A DNA stretch of 23,682 nucleotides from Mesostigma viride (lineage: Eukaryota > Streptophyta > Mesostigmatophyceae > Mesostigmatales > Mesostigmataceae): NCBI GenBank assembly GCA_009746045.1, contig RPFO01000213.1:1837578-1861259 (forward strand). The letters run 5' to 3'. Shown piece after piece: positions 1 through 14,285 of the stretch (positions are counted from its first letter, which is position 1; each line of letters opens with the position of its first letter). The translations under genes were made by a program, and so were the position numbers. The notes below the pieces were generated by a model that did not search any database, was not told the DNA's origin, and worked only from the letters and a program-made list of their open reading frames with translations.

Positions 1-75
1 TACCCATTACTACCCATTACTACTCATTACTACCCATTACTACCCATTACTACCCATATACTACCCATTACTTAT
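1..75. repeat. 10-bp tandem repeat (TACCCATTAC)n
   Basis: About six head-to-tail copies of TACCCATTAC with single-base variants (TACTCATTAC) and a final copy broken by TATA. The array is cut by the left edge, so its full length is unknown. A weak echo of the unit (cactacccacaactaccca) lies at about 773-791. If the transporter gene on the minus strand continues leftward, this array sits in its next intron. Confidence 0.9.
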
Positions 76-823
76 TTCATAATATTAATGATATATTTTG
101 CTGTTCATGTATATATATATCCCTGCACATTCGCCACATCACTGTGCGCAAAGCTACGAGCTGGCAGCCAACGGCAAGGTATCCTCATTTTGTTAGTGAC
201 TGCTAACATATGGCACCACTTTCTTGCTTAAAAACGAGCTAAGTGGGAAAATGCTGCTCCCGGCCCCCCCCCAGTGCCTTACAGCAGATTGTAAGGCTGG
301 CTAAAGGTATACACAGAAGTGGGCTCAGGATGCGGAGACAGCCTGTTGTATCATCACCCAAGAGAGTGGCTGGATCCCGAACCCTCCTTCACAGGGAGAA
401 AGAAAAACTAGCCATCTCCCCTCCACAACCAGCCATGGATGTGTCGAGGCATTTGAGTATCAGTCAATTCATTCACCGGCGCCCCGATGCCTTTCTTCTT
501 CAAGGAAAGAGGGCAGAATCAGGAATGGAAAAAGAAATACCTGTTATCCTCTACTTCGAACATCCGTTGCAACTTTGCCAAAAATCAATGCACAGAGGAA
601 AGCTTGGCTGAAACAAGCACCGCTAGCGTTTACTCTGGAATAATGAAGGGGCACTGATGTGTGTCGTAAGATGCTGCAGCTGATACTCCAACTAACTACT
701 GGCACACGCAGCCTTAAGGATGCGGTAAAAGGCCCACCCACCTTGGCAATGTTGTCATTCCCCCCACCCATCACTACCCACAACTACCCATCCGTAACAC
801 TAACGACTGGAACGGGGCCCCAC
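76..823 (-). other. no recognised gene; probable intron 3 of the YeeE/YedE gene
   Basis: I looked on the minus strand for the next exon of the transporter gene, which should continue the second YeeE repeat after GGMTSVAK, and found no convincing match. Several open frames of 80-120 codons exist but show no family resemblance. The donor at 823 opens this stretch, so it is best read as intron or as sequence beyond the gene. Confidence 0.4.
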
Positions 824-5465
<4,642 letters not shown>

Positions 5466-5675
5466 TGTTAAAAAGGAATCAGGGGAGAAAATAATGGATT
5501 TTACATGGACAGGTGCATGGAAGCTACACCGAGGCTACACTACCGCATTAGCTCAAATTTGTGGGAGTGCCGATAGGCGATGTCGCTCACGTTGCATGCA
5601 CGTCGAGCCAAAAGATCGAAAGATACAAAGAGCATGTTACAGATATGCTCAGATCTGTGATGGTATTATACACCC
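5466..5675 (-). promoter_or_regulatory. upstream region of YeeE/YedE gene (5' UTR/promoter, unresolved)
   Basis: These bases lie directly upstream of the transporter start codon on the minus strand. No TATA box or initiator is clear. The A+T-rich inserted island begins within about 210 bp of the ATG, so the native promoter is either very short or includes the insertion. The role is assigned by position only. Confidence 0.3.
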
Positions 5676-6300
5676 TCCGCTTTTAATTTTCCGGTGAAAT
5701 GGGTGTTTTTTTATTTCCATATATATGTACTGTACCTAGTTGTTAATTTTAATTCGGTTCAGCCGAAAGGCCCTTCGGAATTAGATACTTTCGTTTAATT
5801 GGTTGGAAGTAGGAGTAGGCCCGTCCAATTAATTAATAGTTAGTTTGTTTGTTTGTTTGGCTTCCGGACACCCGTCAAACTGGCAATTTAATAATTCTTT
5901 GTTTATTTGGTAAAACCCAGCCGGCAGCACTGCTGTTATGTACTGCCAGCAAGAGCACATATTTTGTCAGTCAAAGATTTAATATAATTCTTTGTTTTTC
6001 ACCGCGAAAGAAGCGCTTTTGGCAGTCAAAGAATATTTACTTACACTTTCTTTGTTTGTTTGGTAGCTCACTGGAAAAACGCCGAAAGGGACGTACACTC
6101 GGGAATTAATTATTTACATATTTCTTGTTTTGTTTAGCACTTTCCGAGGTGGCGAACTAAAATAATTAACAATTATATTTAAAATTAACAATGCGGAGGG
6201 TGTAACAGTCCGGAAAGGAAGTCCAAAGGAACTTAATTATATAAAATTTATGGAAATAAACAACACCCATTTCCCCGGAAAAGTAAAAAGGACTTTAGGA
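5676..6300. other. A+T-rich island with inverted repeats, possible organelle-derived insert
   Basis: By eye this segment is about one third G+C, far below its surroundings. Its ends are related as inverted repeats: cttttaattttccggtgaaa at 5680-5699 matches the reverse complement of the stretch around 6260-6290, both continuing through AAATGGGTGTT and ATTTCCAT. ACACCCTCCGC at 5671-5681 is inverted at about 6192-6203. Inside, TTTGTTTGTTTGG-like motifs recur at about 5845, 5900, 5990, 6050 and 6122 with uneven spacing. Small palindromes such as GGAAGTCC next to AAGGAACTT recall short dispersed repeats of chlorophyte organelle DNA. No gene was recognised, so organelle origin is inference. Confidence 0.4.
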
Positions 6301-6368
6301 AGGCACGACAAAAGGAAGGGGTTAGGGGGGGGTGTCCGGCCCCCAACCCCGCCCCCCCATTTCGCCCA

Positions 6369-6377
6369 AAGATTTAA
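6369..6377 (+). repeat. 9-bp target-site duplication, left copy (AAGATTTAA)
   Basis: AAGATTTAA directly abuts the left terminal inverted repeat. An identical copy in the same orientation abuts the right repeat at 9812-9820. A 9-bp duplication is characteristic of Mutator-like element insertion. Confidence 0.85.
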
Positions 6378-6499
6378 GGGCTTTTGACAGATCTGTAAAG
6401 TTAGGGCCCGAAAAATACAGATGGCTAGGCGTATATGCAGATCTGTTTTTTTATTCCAGATCTGTACGTAAACTCCGACGTAATGCCTTTACGTCTTCG
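6378..6499 (+). repeat. left terminal inverted repeat of the MULE
   Basis: This 122-bp arm matches the reverse complement of 9690-9811 except at three positions (second base, base 19, and one base near the inner end). It contains CAGATCTG at 6387, 6438 and 6457. Similarity stops at TCTTCG on the inner side and at the target duplication on the outer side. Confidence 0.93.
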
Positions 6500-7500
6500 G
6501 GGGTCGAGGTGCAGGCCGTGTTCACTTGTTCAGTACCTGGAAGCAAAATTCAGCCATGGCTACTGTACGAAAGCTAGAGGAATGTCAGCCGTATGACCTG
6601 CACACGAGGGTAATTAAGAAATCAAGCCGAAGTTAATCCTGCATCTTAGCGAGCAGAATAATTGCAAACACAACAGCAATTGTGCGACAGACCAAACAAT
6701 AATGCCGCGTGCACTAGGCTCTGTATTCTGGTCACACCCATGTGCATTTGCTGCATTGGATTAGGCGCCATTACGAACTGAGTCGAGGGAAAACGCGAGG
6801 AGCGCCATCTAAGCAGTTGCTTGTCATGTCTATACGCCCGGGCATCTTATTATCTGTCTACCATGCACGCATTTTCCTTGGACGAATCAAACAGCTTTTG
6901 ACATTTTAATGGCGACATTGAAGTCCGGCCACGACAATATAGCGCTGCTCAGAGCTTCGTTGCCGAGAAAGATGTGCTTTGTCCGGGCCGATAATGTAAC
7001 TCTGCATAGACCCCGGTAGCTTTCAGCATGCGCATATTGCTTGAGGTAAGCGAGCCACGACGCCTGCAGGTGCTCCTGCCGAGGTGGAGACCTCCGAGAG
7101 CACGTGGATTAGGCTCATGCGTCAAAGCAGCATCGACCTTCATTCTCCTGGTGTGGAAGGTCACTTTTCAGGATTAACATATCTGAATGTTGATGGCCTG
7201 TGCATTTTCTGTCAATTGAGCAGCGATTGAAACCATGAGCCATGCAAGTGTAAGGTGCAGAATTCAGTTGATGAACCCAAGCCGGTAATGTGCAGAATTG
7301 ATGAACCCAAGTTATATGTGCAGATGTTTCGTCCCATTGGCTGTGTGCTAGTGCATGAACCGTCTAGGCCCTTGGCGTGTACTCACTTGCTGCAACCGTG
7401 CCCACAGCTGCTTGTCAATACACGCGGCAGGCACAATGACTTTTGCCGCGAGGTGAAACATTGAACTCCCCCACACCTTGCATTTTTCACTCTTTGTTTT
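6500..7500. other. left internal cargo of the MULE, no gene recognised
   Basis: Apparently unique sequence with no convincing coding region. A short direct repeat (gtgcagaattcagttgatga at 7255-7274, echoed at 7291-7308 and again as gtgcag at 7318) gives about 30-bp units. No captured host exon could be identified. Confidence 0.5.
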
Positions 7501-7523
7501 CCCTATCCATCCTACCCCCCAGC

Positions 7524-8330
7524 ACACACACATGCACACACACACACGCCCACATACTGCACATGCACACAAATGTTCACACACACACGCCCACATACTA
7601 CACATGCACACAAATGTTCACACACACATGCACACACGCACACACATACACACATGCACACATGCACACATGCACACATGCACGCATGCACACACGCACA
7701 CACACACACACACACACATGCACACACGCACGCATACACACATGCACACATACACACATGCACACACGCACACATGCACACATGCACACACGCACACACG
7801 CACACACGCACACACGCACACACGCACACACGCACACACGCACACACGCACACACGCACACACGCACACACGCACACACGCACACACGCACACACGCACA
7901 CACGCACACACGCACACACGCACACACGCACACACGCACACACGCACACACGCACACACGCACACACGCACACACGCACACACGCACACACGCACACACG
8001 CACACACGCACACACGCACACACACACACACGCACACACGCACACACGCACACACGCACACGCACACACGCACACACGCACACACGCACACACGCACACA
8101 CGCACACACGCACACATGCACACATGCACACACGCACACACGCACACATGCACACATGCACACATGCACACACCCACGTGCGCACATGCACGCTAACACA
8201 TGCGCACACACTAACACACACATCGTCGTCAGAACACACATGCACACAAATGTGCACACACCCACGAGCACACGTGCACATGCATACAATCCCACACAAA
8301 CACAGGCAGACTTGCACACATGCGCCACAT
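7524..8330. repeat. (CA)n / CGCACACA octamer array inside the MULE
   Basis: The array starts with CACACA and TGCACACA variants and becomes a regular CGCACACA octamer from about 7780 to 8110. It decays into CATGCACACA variants and scattered CA tracts by about 8330. Positions 7619-8173 alternate purine and pyrimidine without a single break (555 bp). Long open frames of His/Thr/Arg or Cys/Val/Ala across it, in all six frames, are repeat artefacts. Confidence 0.95.
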
Positions 8331-8379
8331 ACATTAATCCATCACCAATAAACTGGTTGCTTGGACCCAACGACCTTCT

Positions 8380-8740
8380 TACTCGCCTGTCCACCCAACG
8401 TTCTGCCCATCCTCCCGCCTGCCCGCCTGCATGTCTGCCACCCGCCTACTGCCCACCCATCTGTCAGCCTGTCTGCCTGCTTGTGTGCATGCCTGCGGGC
8501 CTGCATGTGCACCTGCGCCCATGCACCTGTTATGCCCCCATGGCACGTATATGCAGCCTAGCTAGTTGAGTGTCTCTTTGCACGCGCACATGGGTGGCTA
8601 CATGGGCATTTGCCTGTGTCTTGGGCTGGGGGGTTGGGCTGATTAGTTCAAGAGTGGGCGGGAAGACGGTGGTATAATTGGGTGGGTAGGGACGGAGTGG
8701 ATGGATGATTGGGGGGGCTGGATGCGGGTGGGACTCAAGT
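8380..8740. other. C-rich (CTGCC-type) then G-rich block in the MULE
   Basis: From about 8380 to 8545 the plus strand is rich in CCTGCC/GCCTGC words. From about 8585 to 8740 it switches abruptly to GGGTGG/GGGG words. No exact inverted match was seen, so this is a composition flip rather than a hairpin. No gene was recognised. Confidence 0.5.
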
Positions 8741-9689
8741 TCGTGTAAAGTCCAAAGTTGCCTGTAGCATCAGCAAAAATAAGCGAGAAAGCAGCCTAAA
8801 TTCAAGGAGCCTACTTGTTGTAACATGTGCCAAACTGCAATTAATGGTTGCAGGCTCACAAGCTGCCAGCTTCATAACGCAAATGGAATGAATTGCATGG
8901 TTACAGGACAAGCGTGTGGTTGGAAATCTTACAATGCCTGGCAACGTCTCTTTCATGTGCCCACTGAGAACCGCTGTTCAACACAGGAAGGCTTTGGCAA
9001 GCAACGAGCTTCGGCCAGGGCCTTCATTGCAAGGAAGCGTGTGTGAAGCAATAACGTCAGGATTTACAAGCAGAAACTATACCTAACTTTGCGACCTTCA
9101 TGCAGTATGTCATGTGCATGGCTATGTAGTATGTGCCAACAATCACAACGAAAAAGTGCGAAATTGCAAACATTGCCATGGAAGGGCAGGAGCCACGCAC
9201 GCAGCAAATTAAAACGGTTCGTGAACCAATCTGTCGGGCATAAAGGCAGCAAAGTCTGGCCAGCAATAATGCAGTGCGATGCGAGAAAAACTCGGTAACT
9301 ATGGGCAGGCAGGCGCAGCTCGTCCTCAGCAGTGCTATCTAACGTGACGGCGCCTTATTTCCGCGTGCACGGTGCCGAACATGGCACTGGCCTGATTCCA
9401 GTTGCAGCAACGCCAGATGCCTTCCCGTCATAGAGCAGAGGCTTCACGTACGTCGACATCGTTGCCTACCAATCGTAATGCTTCCCGTGATAATGCACTC
9501 GCGTCCGAACAAAATGTCGAGAAAGCAAACAATCTACACGCGATAAAACTGGGCTGCTAGCTTTTCAGGACTGGTTTTACCATGCCTTAAAATTCCATTA
9601 GCTTACTTTTAAAACCATGGCTGACTAATTTTGGCTAATTTTCAGGTATTTGTGCCGCACCGCCCGCATGCATGGCCCGGGACGAGTCT
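8741..9689. other. right internal cargo of the MULE, no gene recognised
   Basis: Ordinary-looking sequence between the G-rich block and the right terminal repeat. Open frames are short (60-75 codons) and unrecognised on both strands. No transposase motif was seen. Confidence 0.5.
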
Positions 9690-9811
9690 CGAAGACGTAA
9701 GGGCATTACGTCGGAGTTTACGTACAGATCTGGAATAAAAAAACAGATCTGCATATACGCCTAGCCATCTGTATTTTTCGGGCCCTAACTTTTCAGATCT
9801 GTCAAAAGCTC
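9690..9811 (-). repeat. right terminal inverted repeat of the MULE
   Basis: Inverted partner of 6378-6499, 122 bp, three mismatches. The outer end reads CTGTCAAAAGCTC and is followed at once by AAGATTTAA. Confidence 0.93.
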
Positions 9812-9820
9812 AAGATTTAA
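9812..9820 (+). repeat. 9-bp target-site duplication, right copy (AAGATTTAA)
   Basis: Identical to 6369-6377 and directly adjacent to the right terminal repeat. Confidence 0.85.
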
Positions 9821-10609
9821 TGTCAATTCGCTCAAGCGACGCAAAGCAGTTTCCGATATCCAAGATTATTTCGAATATCTCGCTGAAGGGCAAAAATCAA
9901 TCTATCATCCAGTAAAAAGGAAGAAATATCGATTCCGTGATTTCCGTCGAAGATGCAGAATATCTCATGTCCGACTACAAGAGGACCTTGGTCTGTCGAT
10001 GAAGGGGAGAAGGACAGATCGATTCCCGCCACGTATCTATAAAGGGGAGAAGGACAGGTGGTGGCCAACAGGCCAAGATCTACAAATTGTATTCAGCTTA
10101 CTCCATCATCGATTGACTTACTCCATGTCCAGCATCTTCAGAAGAGGCCCCTTTCGGTTTAGATCTCGTTTCGAGCGTTTAGGTACGCTCCGAGGCCTCA
10201 TGACCATGAGATGATTGAGATCCGTATTACAACTTTTCTCAGCAGATCAAAATCTTCGCAATTGGAACGTGATCTCGGTACAGCACGTATCTTACCTTTT
10301 CGTGGCAAGAACGTGCTCACTCGGGACCGCTGAATCAGGATGTCGTCGTGGATTGGCTGGAGATGACGGGCACGTATCTTGGTGAGTTTACCCGCACCAC
10401 AGGTGAGACGGATTCGCTCTGACAGATGCCACCTGCGCACTGACAAGCGCTCGTGCCATGTTCCGGGAGCCACCACGAGGCTCTACCCAAACCGCTAGAA
10501 GACCAACTCCCGGGCATGTTTTCGTCTTGTCCCGCTCTATTCCGCATTGTCGTGAGGTTTGGTTATGGACACCAAGAACGATCGCTCTCACTGAACAATA
10601 ATAACTGCT
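9821..10609. other. intergenic stretch with one unexplained open frame
   Basis: No gene was recognised. One plus-strand frame stays open for about 142 codons (9786-10214), starting inside the MULE terminal repeat, with a very basic product (KRKKYRFRDFRRRCR). AAGGGGAGAAGGACAG occurs twice (about 10001 and 10041). Because the frame starts within transposon sequence and resembles nothing I know, I do not call it a gene. Confidence 0.4.
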
Positions 10610-10640
10610 ATGGCTAGCGTTCTTTCACCGGAGCTCGTGG
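10610..10640 (+). CDS. possible short first exon of the ankyrin gene (uncertain)
   Basis: ATGGCTAGCGTTTCTTTCAC begins a 31-nt segment ending at a plausible donor GTAAGC (10641-10646), reading MASVSFTGAR plus one base. Joined to the acceptor at 10874 it hits a stop at once. Joined to a weaker AG at 10916-10917 it enters the ankyrin frame. The exon is therefore only a candidate. Confidence 0.22.
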
Positions 10641-10874
10641 TAAGCATCAGCGTTGTACATTTTTGTGCTGTAGCAAAAAAGAACCCCGTTTTCGCCAGTG
10701 TATTTTACATTAGATTTCGTTAACATCCAAAATAGTGTTGAACTCTTCCGCACCACATTCGCATATCTGGTTACTAGGTACATTCTGCTTTTCCAAGGCA
10801 AAATTTAGCCTTATTAAGACCTTTTTCTAACGAGTTGAGGCGGTACTCACTGTTCTTGTTTCTCACATTCACAG

Positions 10875-11456
10875 GTTGACGGCAGCTGGTCTCCTGTCCC
10901 GACGTCCCCACCACAAGCATCGTTTCGTCGGCGGGCAGCAACGGCGGACGAGTCCGCTTACCTTGCACACTGTGTTGCAACTTGCGATGTTGGAGGCGTG
11001 GCGGATTGCATGCAGAGTGGATTGGATTTCAACTCGTGCCAGGTTCCCGCCCTTATCGGCACGGCCGGCAAGAAAAAGAGCACATCCCTGCTGCACGTCG
11101 CTTGTGAAGCACTCCTGCTAACTTGCCATTTGGAGCACCAGAAGCACAATGAGCTGCTTGCGATTCAGAAGATGTTGCTCGAAGCCGGGTGCAGTCCAAC
11201 TGCCAGCGACGATGCAGGACTGAGCGCCGTTGCCTACGCGAGCCTTTTGAAGACGCAGTACGCAGCGAGGGTAGCCCAGGACTCCGCTGCGTACCGCTAT
11301 CAGGAAAAGATGCGGACGCTGGAAATGTTCGTCCAGGAGCTTTTGCGAAGCTTGCTCGGGGGCCGGTTACGAAACACCACCCCGCTTTCAACGTCGCCTA
11401 TGTGGGCGCATGCTGCAAACACCACCTGTTACTATGCGGCGCAAAGCTGCCAGTAA
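10875..11456 (+). CDS. ankyrin-repeat-like protein, terminal exon (5' part unresolved)
   Basis: After a good acceptor (ttgtttctcacattcacag, 10856-10874) one frame runs open to TAA at 11454-11456, giving 193 residues. Residues about 28-55 (AYLAHCVATCDVGGVADCMQ onward) fit an ankyrin repeat. STSLLHVACEALL, then LAIQKMLLEAGCSPTASDDA, form a second repeat with an insertion, and GLSAVAYASLL starts a third. The tail (RYQEKMRTLEMFVQELLRSL) looks helical. Such repeats bind other proteins, but no partner is suggested. The in-frame ATG at 10998 would cut the first repeat, so the real start is probably in an upstream exon. The frame is open back to 10839, so the exon start could differ. Confidence 0.5.
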   Translation, partial: VDGSWSPVPTSPPQASFRRRAATADESAYLAHCVATCDVGGVADCMQSGLDFNSCQVPALIGTAGKKKSTSLLHVACEALLLTCHLEHQKHNELLAIQKMLLEAGCSPTASDDAGLSAVAYASLLKTQYAARVAQDSAAYRYQEKMRTLEMFVQELLRSLLGGRLRNTTPLSTSPMWAHAANTTCYYAAQSCQ

Positions 11457-12309
11457 ACTGATAAACTGGCGTGCTTGCATTGCCCAGAAGGATCGCGCGT
11501 GTGCCATGCATTTCATGGCAGCTCAGCTGAGATCCAAACCTTGCCGGGGACCCCAATGGCTGAGATTGCAGGGGGTCAAAATCACGGCTGTTATTTCAAA
11601 ATAATGATGTCTTCCAGGGCTGGATGTCACGGCAAATCTTTATCCAGTTTACCGCATCCAAGAAACGTCTGCGTGCATGTGCTGCACACCCAGAAGTTTT
11701 GGGCGCCGAGGTCCCATTAAAGCATAAAATGGGGCCCATCGGGGGTCAAAAGATGGCTCCATTGCGGCCCAAGAAATGACGGTTCCAAACATGTTGGCAG
11801 GAGAAGAAGCGGCGAGGTTATTGCCTGCCGCATTGTTAAATGATTGTAGTATACGCTTTTGCGTGCCACGTGTAGGTACCTGGCATTGCAGAGTTTTTCT
11901 TTTGTGTTGCCTGAGAGCCACGTTCGTAGGTTAAGAGGGTGCGCCGTATTTTTGAGGCTGCCAGGTGTATGTATATAGCAAAGACAGCCGGCGCAGGCCT
12001 TCCCGCACAAATTGCATGGTTGGCCCGCGCCCACCGCTGAATGGATCCATTGTATAATACCTATTGAGTGTTAATTGTTTTTCTAATGCAAGGCTCTGTT
12101 TAATAATCAAAAGTGATTCAGTTGTTACATCCTGAGTGTTGTGAAAGTTTGGCTTTTATTCGAGGTCTTTTGGACAAGTATTGAGAAATTCAGATGCTTG
12201 CGACGCTTGCATGAGGAGCAAAAGCTTATGTCCGCCATGTAATCAAAGCTAGGTGAGCAGCAGCGGGAGCGGTCCCGCCTAATTACCCCGCGAGCCGAGC
12301 GGGGATCTA
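11457..12309 (+). other. probable 3' UTR of the ankyrin gene and intergenic sequence
   Basis: No coding region was recognised. A TGTAA pentamer, the polyadenylation signal used by chlamydomonad algae, is at 12238-12242, nearly 800 bp after the stop. Open frames on the minus strand at 11649-12034 show no family features. Confidence 0.3.
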
Positions 12310-12560
12310 GGCGGAGGACCTCCCGGCACTGAGCTTGCGCTCACCGATGAGGACCACATGGGTCGGGCCGGCAAGGATTTTGTCCTCAAACACCCCTGCT
12401 ATAGCTTCTTGGAGTTCTCCGACCTTCCAGCAGGTCGAAGTGCTTGACGATGACGTTATGGCTGCGCTTGTAAGGCTGGTGATCGAGCTCGGCTTCCTCA
12501 CGGAGGTCGAGCGTCTGGCCGTCTGCTGCTTGATCGTTGGGCGGCGATGGCGGAGGTGGT
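12310..12560 (-). pseudogene. decayed retrotransposon ORF1-like remnant
   Basis: On the minus strand one frame reads about REEAELDHQPYKRSHNVIVK then HFDLLEG, and the adjacent frame continues as GELQEAIAGVFEDKILAGP. Together these parallel the RNA-binding region of the intact ORF1 at 14665-15996 (REAADRDRRRCRVILRRFDM, then LPEETPDSLLDEL). The frame change and loss of the C-terminal part mark it as broken. The likeness was judged by eye over some 45 residues. Confidence 0.35.
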
Positions 12561-13250
12561 GGTGGTGGTGGTGGTGTGCACCATGGTTCAGCCGCAGCAT
12601 GAGTCTGGGGGGGAGCAGCATCGCCAGTCGCCTGCTGGGCCAGCGCCCAGCGGGGGCTAGAGTGGCCTGGCGCGGAAATGATCCTTCACCGCCTGGGCGC
12701 CGGGTGAGGCCTGCGGTGTTTTGCAGGCACTCTATGCATGGCCGATGGCGTTGTCCTTGAGGCGCGATTGTCGATGTCACGGAGATGGGCAGTGGGCGGT
12801 CAGATGGCGTCTGGTTGCGCGGTGGTGGAAGGGCCTAATTGGAGGTGGAGGCGAGGATCAGGTGGACTGGTGGCGGTGGCGCAGTGACCAGTGGAGATGA
12901 AGGGAGAGCTCGGCAGCCAGCGTGCCGCCTGGGCAGGGTTGCCACATCTACAGCGAGGGGAGTCAAATGCTGTACGTTCGGGCCTCCTTCCGAGGAGGGA
13001 GCGCGGGATGCATGAGGCCTCGGTCAAATTAGTGGTGGTGATGAGGGTTGGGGGCCTGGCAGAGCTCCTCGATGGATCGAGCGTCCAAGGAGGGAGAAGA
13101 GGGCGTATAACGTATTGCTGATCAAGGTGCCGGGGCGGGCGACGCAGGTGATGTATACATATTCGCCACGGGCGCCTCATAAGGAAGGCATTCGGCGGAG
13201 GCGGCCCTGGTGGTAGTCTAGCTGCTTGCACATTTCAATAAGCGAGGCGT
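12561..13250 (-). other. G+C-rich stretch, possible further retroelement debris
   Basis: A minus-strand frame (13231-12800) contains CRCGNPAQAARWLPSSPF, loosely like the Cys/His motif at the end of LINE ORF2 proteins (CxCGxxxQTxxHLLxxCP) but without the His and second Cys pair. A (GGT)n run at about 12553-12575 gives a His run on the minus strand. The evidence is too weak to name a gene. Confidence 0.25.
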
Positions 13251-14069
13251 GCGATCCCCAAAACACTTAGCGCAGGATTTTGTCGTGGTTGAGCTTAGTA
13301 AAAAAAGCCGGGCTGGCTGGCCACAAAGTCGACCTCCGTTCCCAACTCGGCTCGGCAGGGCGCGACTGCGCTGGGCTCAGGCGACGCTGCTAGCTGGCGA
13401 GGCGAGCCCGGGGGGCGAGGCTACCACTAGTGCTTGAGTGGCTAGTGGCACTGCTGCCTTCAGGGCCGGAGGGCAAAGCTGCAGCCAGAGCTGCAGATGT
13501 ATTTTGAGGGCTTAGCGCAGCCACCAGGCTGCGTTGCGTAGAGCTAGGAGCGTTTGATCGTCATAATATTGCGTGATAGCTGCAGGAAAATATATCTACC
13601 GGTGTGTGTCTTAGAAAGACGAAGCGATTGTGATAGTCAGCGCGCGATTGTGATGCAAAATTTGGAGCCCAAACGTGAAAGTTATCAGTGGGTGCCGCCG
13701 TCAGCCATGGCTATCTCGTGGCTCATCGTGGCTCTTCAGTTGGCTCGTGGCCAACACTTGATAGTCTACGAAGATATAATGGCACGCACTGCATGCCGTA
13801 TTGAAATGCGAAAATCTCACTTTGAGATCCTGTGACCTGATTGGTCTAGTTCAGGCTAACGTTGGAGCATGAACGATCGATGTGCGGGTTGAGTATTGCA
13901 GGACGTCCGGGTCGCCCATGATTGTTGGAAAGTTCGATGTGATGTCCGGCCAATTTTGTTGTCTCACTTAGTTTTGTCATGGTACAGTATAGTAAAGCTG
14001 CCCATTTGAACACCGCATTTCAGGTCCCTCTGTCTTGCTTGGACTGCCATGCAGCCGGGACACGAAGAG
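13251..14069. other. no recognised gene
   Basis: Both strands were searched for the RT-like sequence that precedes the related 3' end at 16264-16370, and none was found. The 93-codon plus-strand frame at 13554-13835 is unrecognised. Confidence 0.4.
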
Positions 14070-14283
14070 GTGGCAGACCATTGTCCAGGCCCACACGGCA
14101 CACGCCCGCCCCTGTGGGCAAGCCCCCCCACGGGCCTCCAAGAGGAAGGGCCGCTTTGCTGAGTAGAGTAGCTAGGATTTTTTTGTACATAGAACAGTTT
14201 AGAGTTCGCTTAGTTAGGTTTCGCGGATTCGCCTGGGCACCCCCATCCACCAGCAAGGGAATTAATTAATTAATTAATTAATA
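14070..14283 (+). mobile_element. 5'-truncated retroelement 3' end, copy A, with (AATT)n tail
   Basis: The plus strand from GTGGCAGACCATTGTCCAGG to TAGCTAGGATTTTTT (14070-14184) matches the reverse complement of 16264-16370. One frame in both copies reads WQTIVQAH and then reaches a stop shortly before TAGCTAGGATTTT. Here the sequence continues to a pure (AATT)n run at 14260-14283. Short tandem repeats at the 3' end are common in non-LTR retrotransposons that insert by target-primed reverse transcription. The upstream part is missing, as expected for 5' truncation. Confidence 0.5.
14260..14283. repeat. (AATT)n microsatellite
   Basis: Five to six perfect AATT units, lying where a retroelement tail would be. 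Confidence 0.9.
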
Positions 14284-14285
14284 AG

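Larger units (their letters stand above)
6378..9811. mobile_element. non-autonomous Mutator-like DNA transposon (MULE), 3434 bp
   Basis: The element is bounded by 122-bp terminal inverted repeats (6378-6499 and 9690-9811) and flanked by perfect 9-bp direct repeats. The arms begin GGGCTTTTGACAGATCTG and GAGCTTTTGACAGATCTG, differ at only three positions, and contain three CAGATCTG palindromes each. Long terminal repeats starting with G plus a 9-bp target duplication fit the Mutator superfamily. I found no transposase reading frame, zinc finger or DDE-like region inside, so it would need a transposase supplied elsewhere. The cargo is unique sequence around a large CGCACACA array. The few mismatches suggest fairly recent insertion, provided the arms are not being gene-converted. 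The superfamily call rests on structure alone. Confidence 0.8.

Noticed and set aside
7443-8569. His/Thr and Cys/Val open frames over the CA array
   Set aside because: All six frames stay open because the octamer lacks stops; this is a repeat artefact.
9786-10214. 142-codon open frame with basic product
   Set aside because: It starts inside the transposon terminal repeat, resembles no family, and has no supporting start or splice signals.
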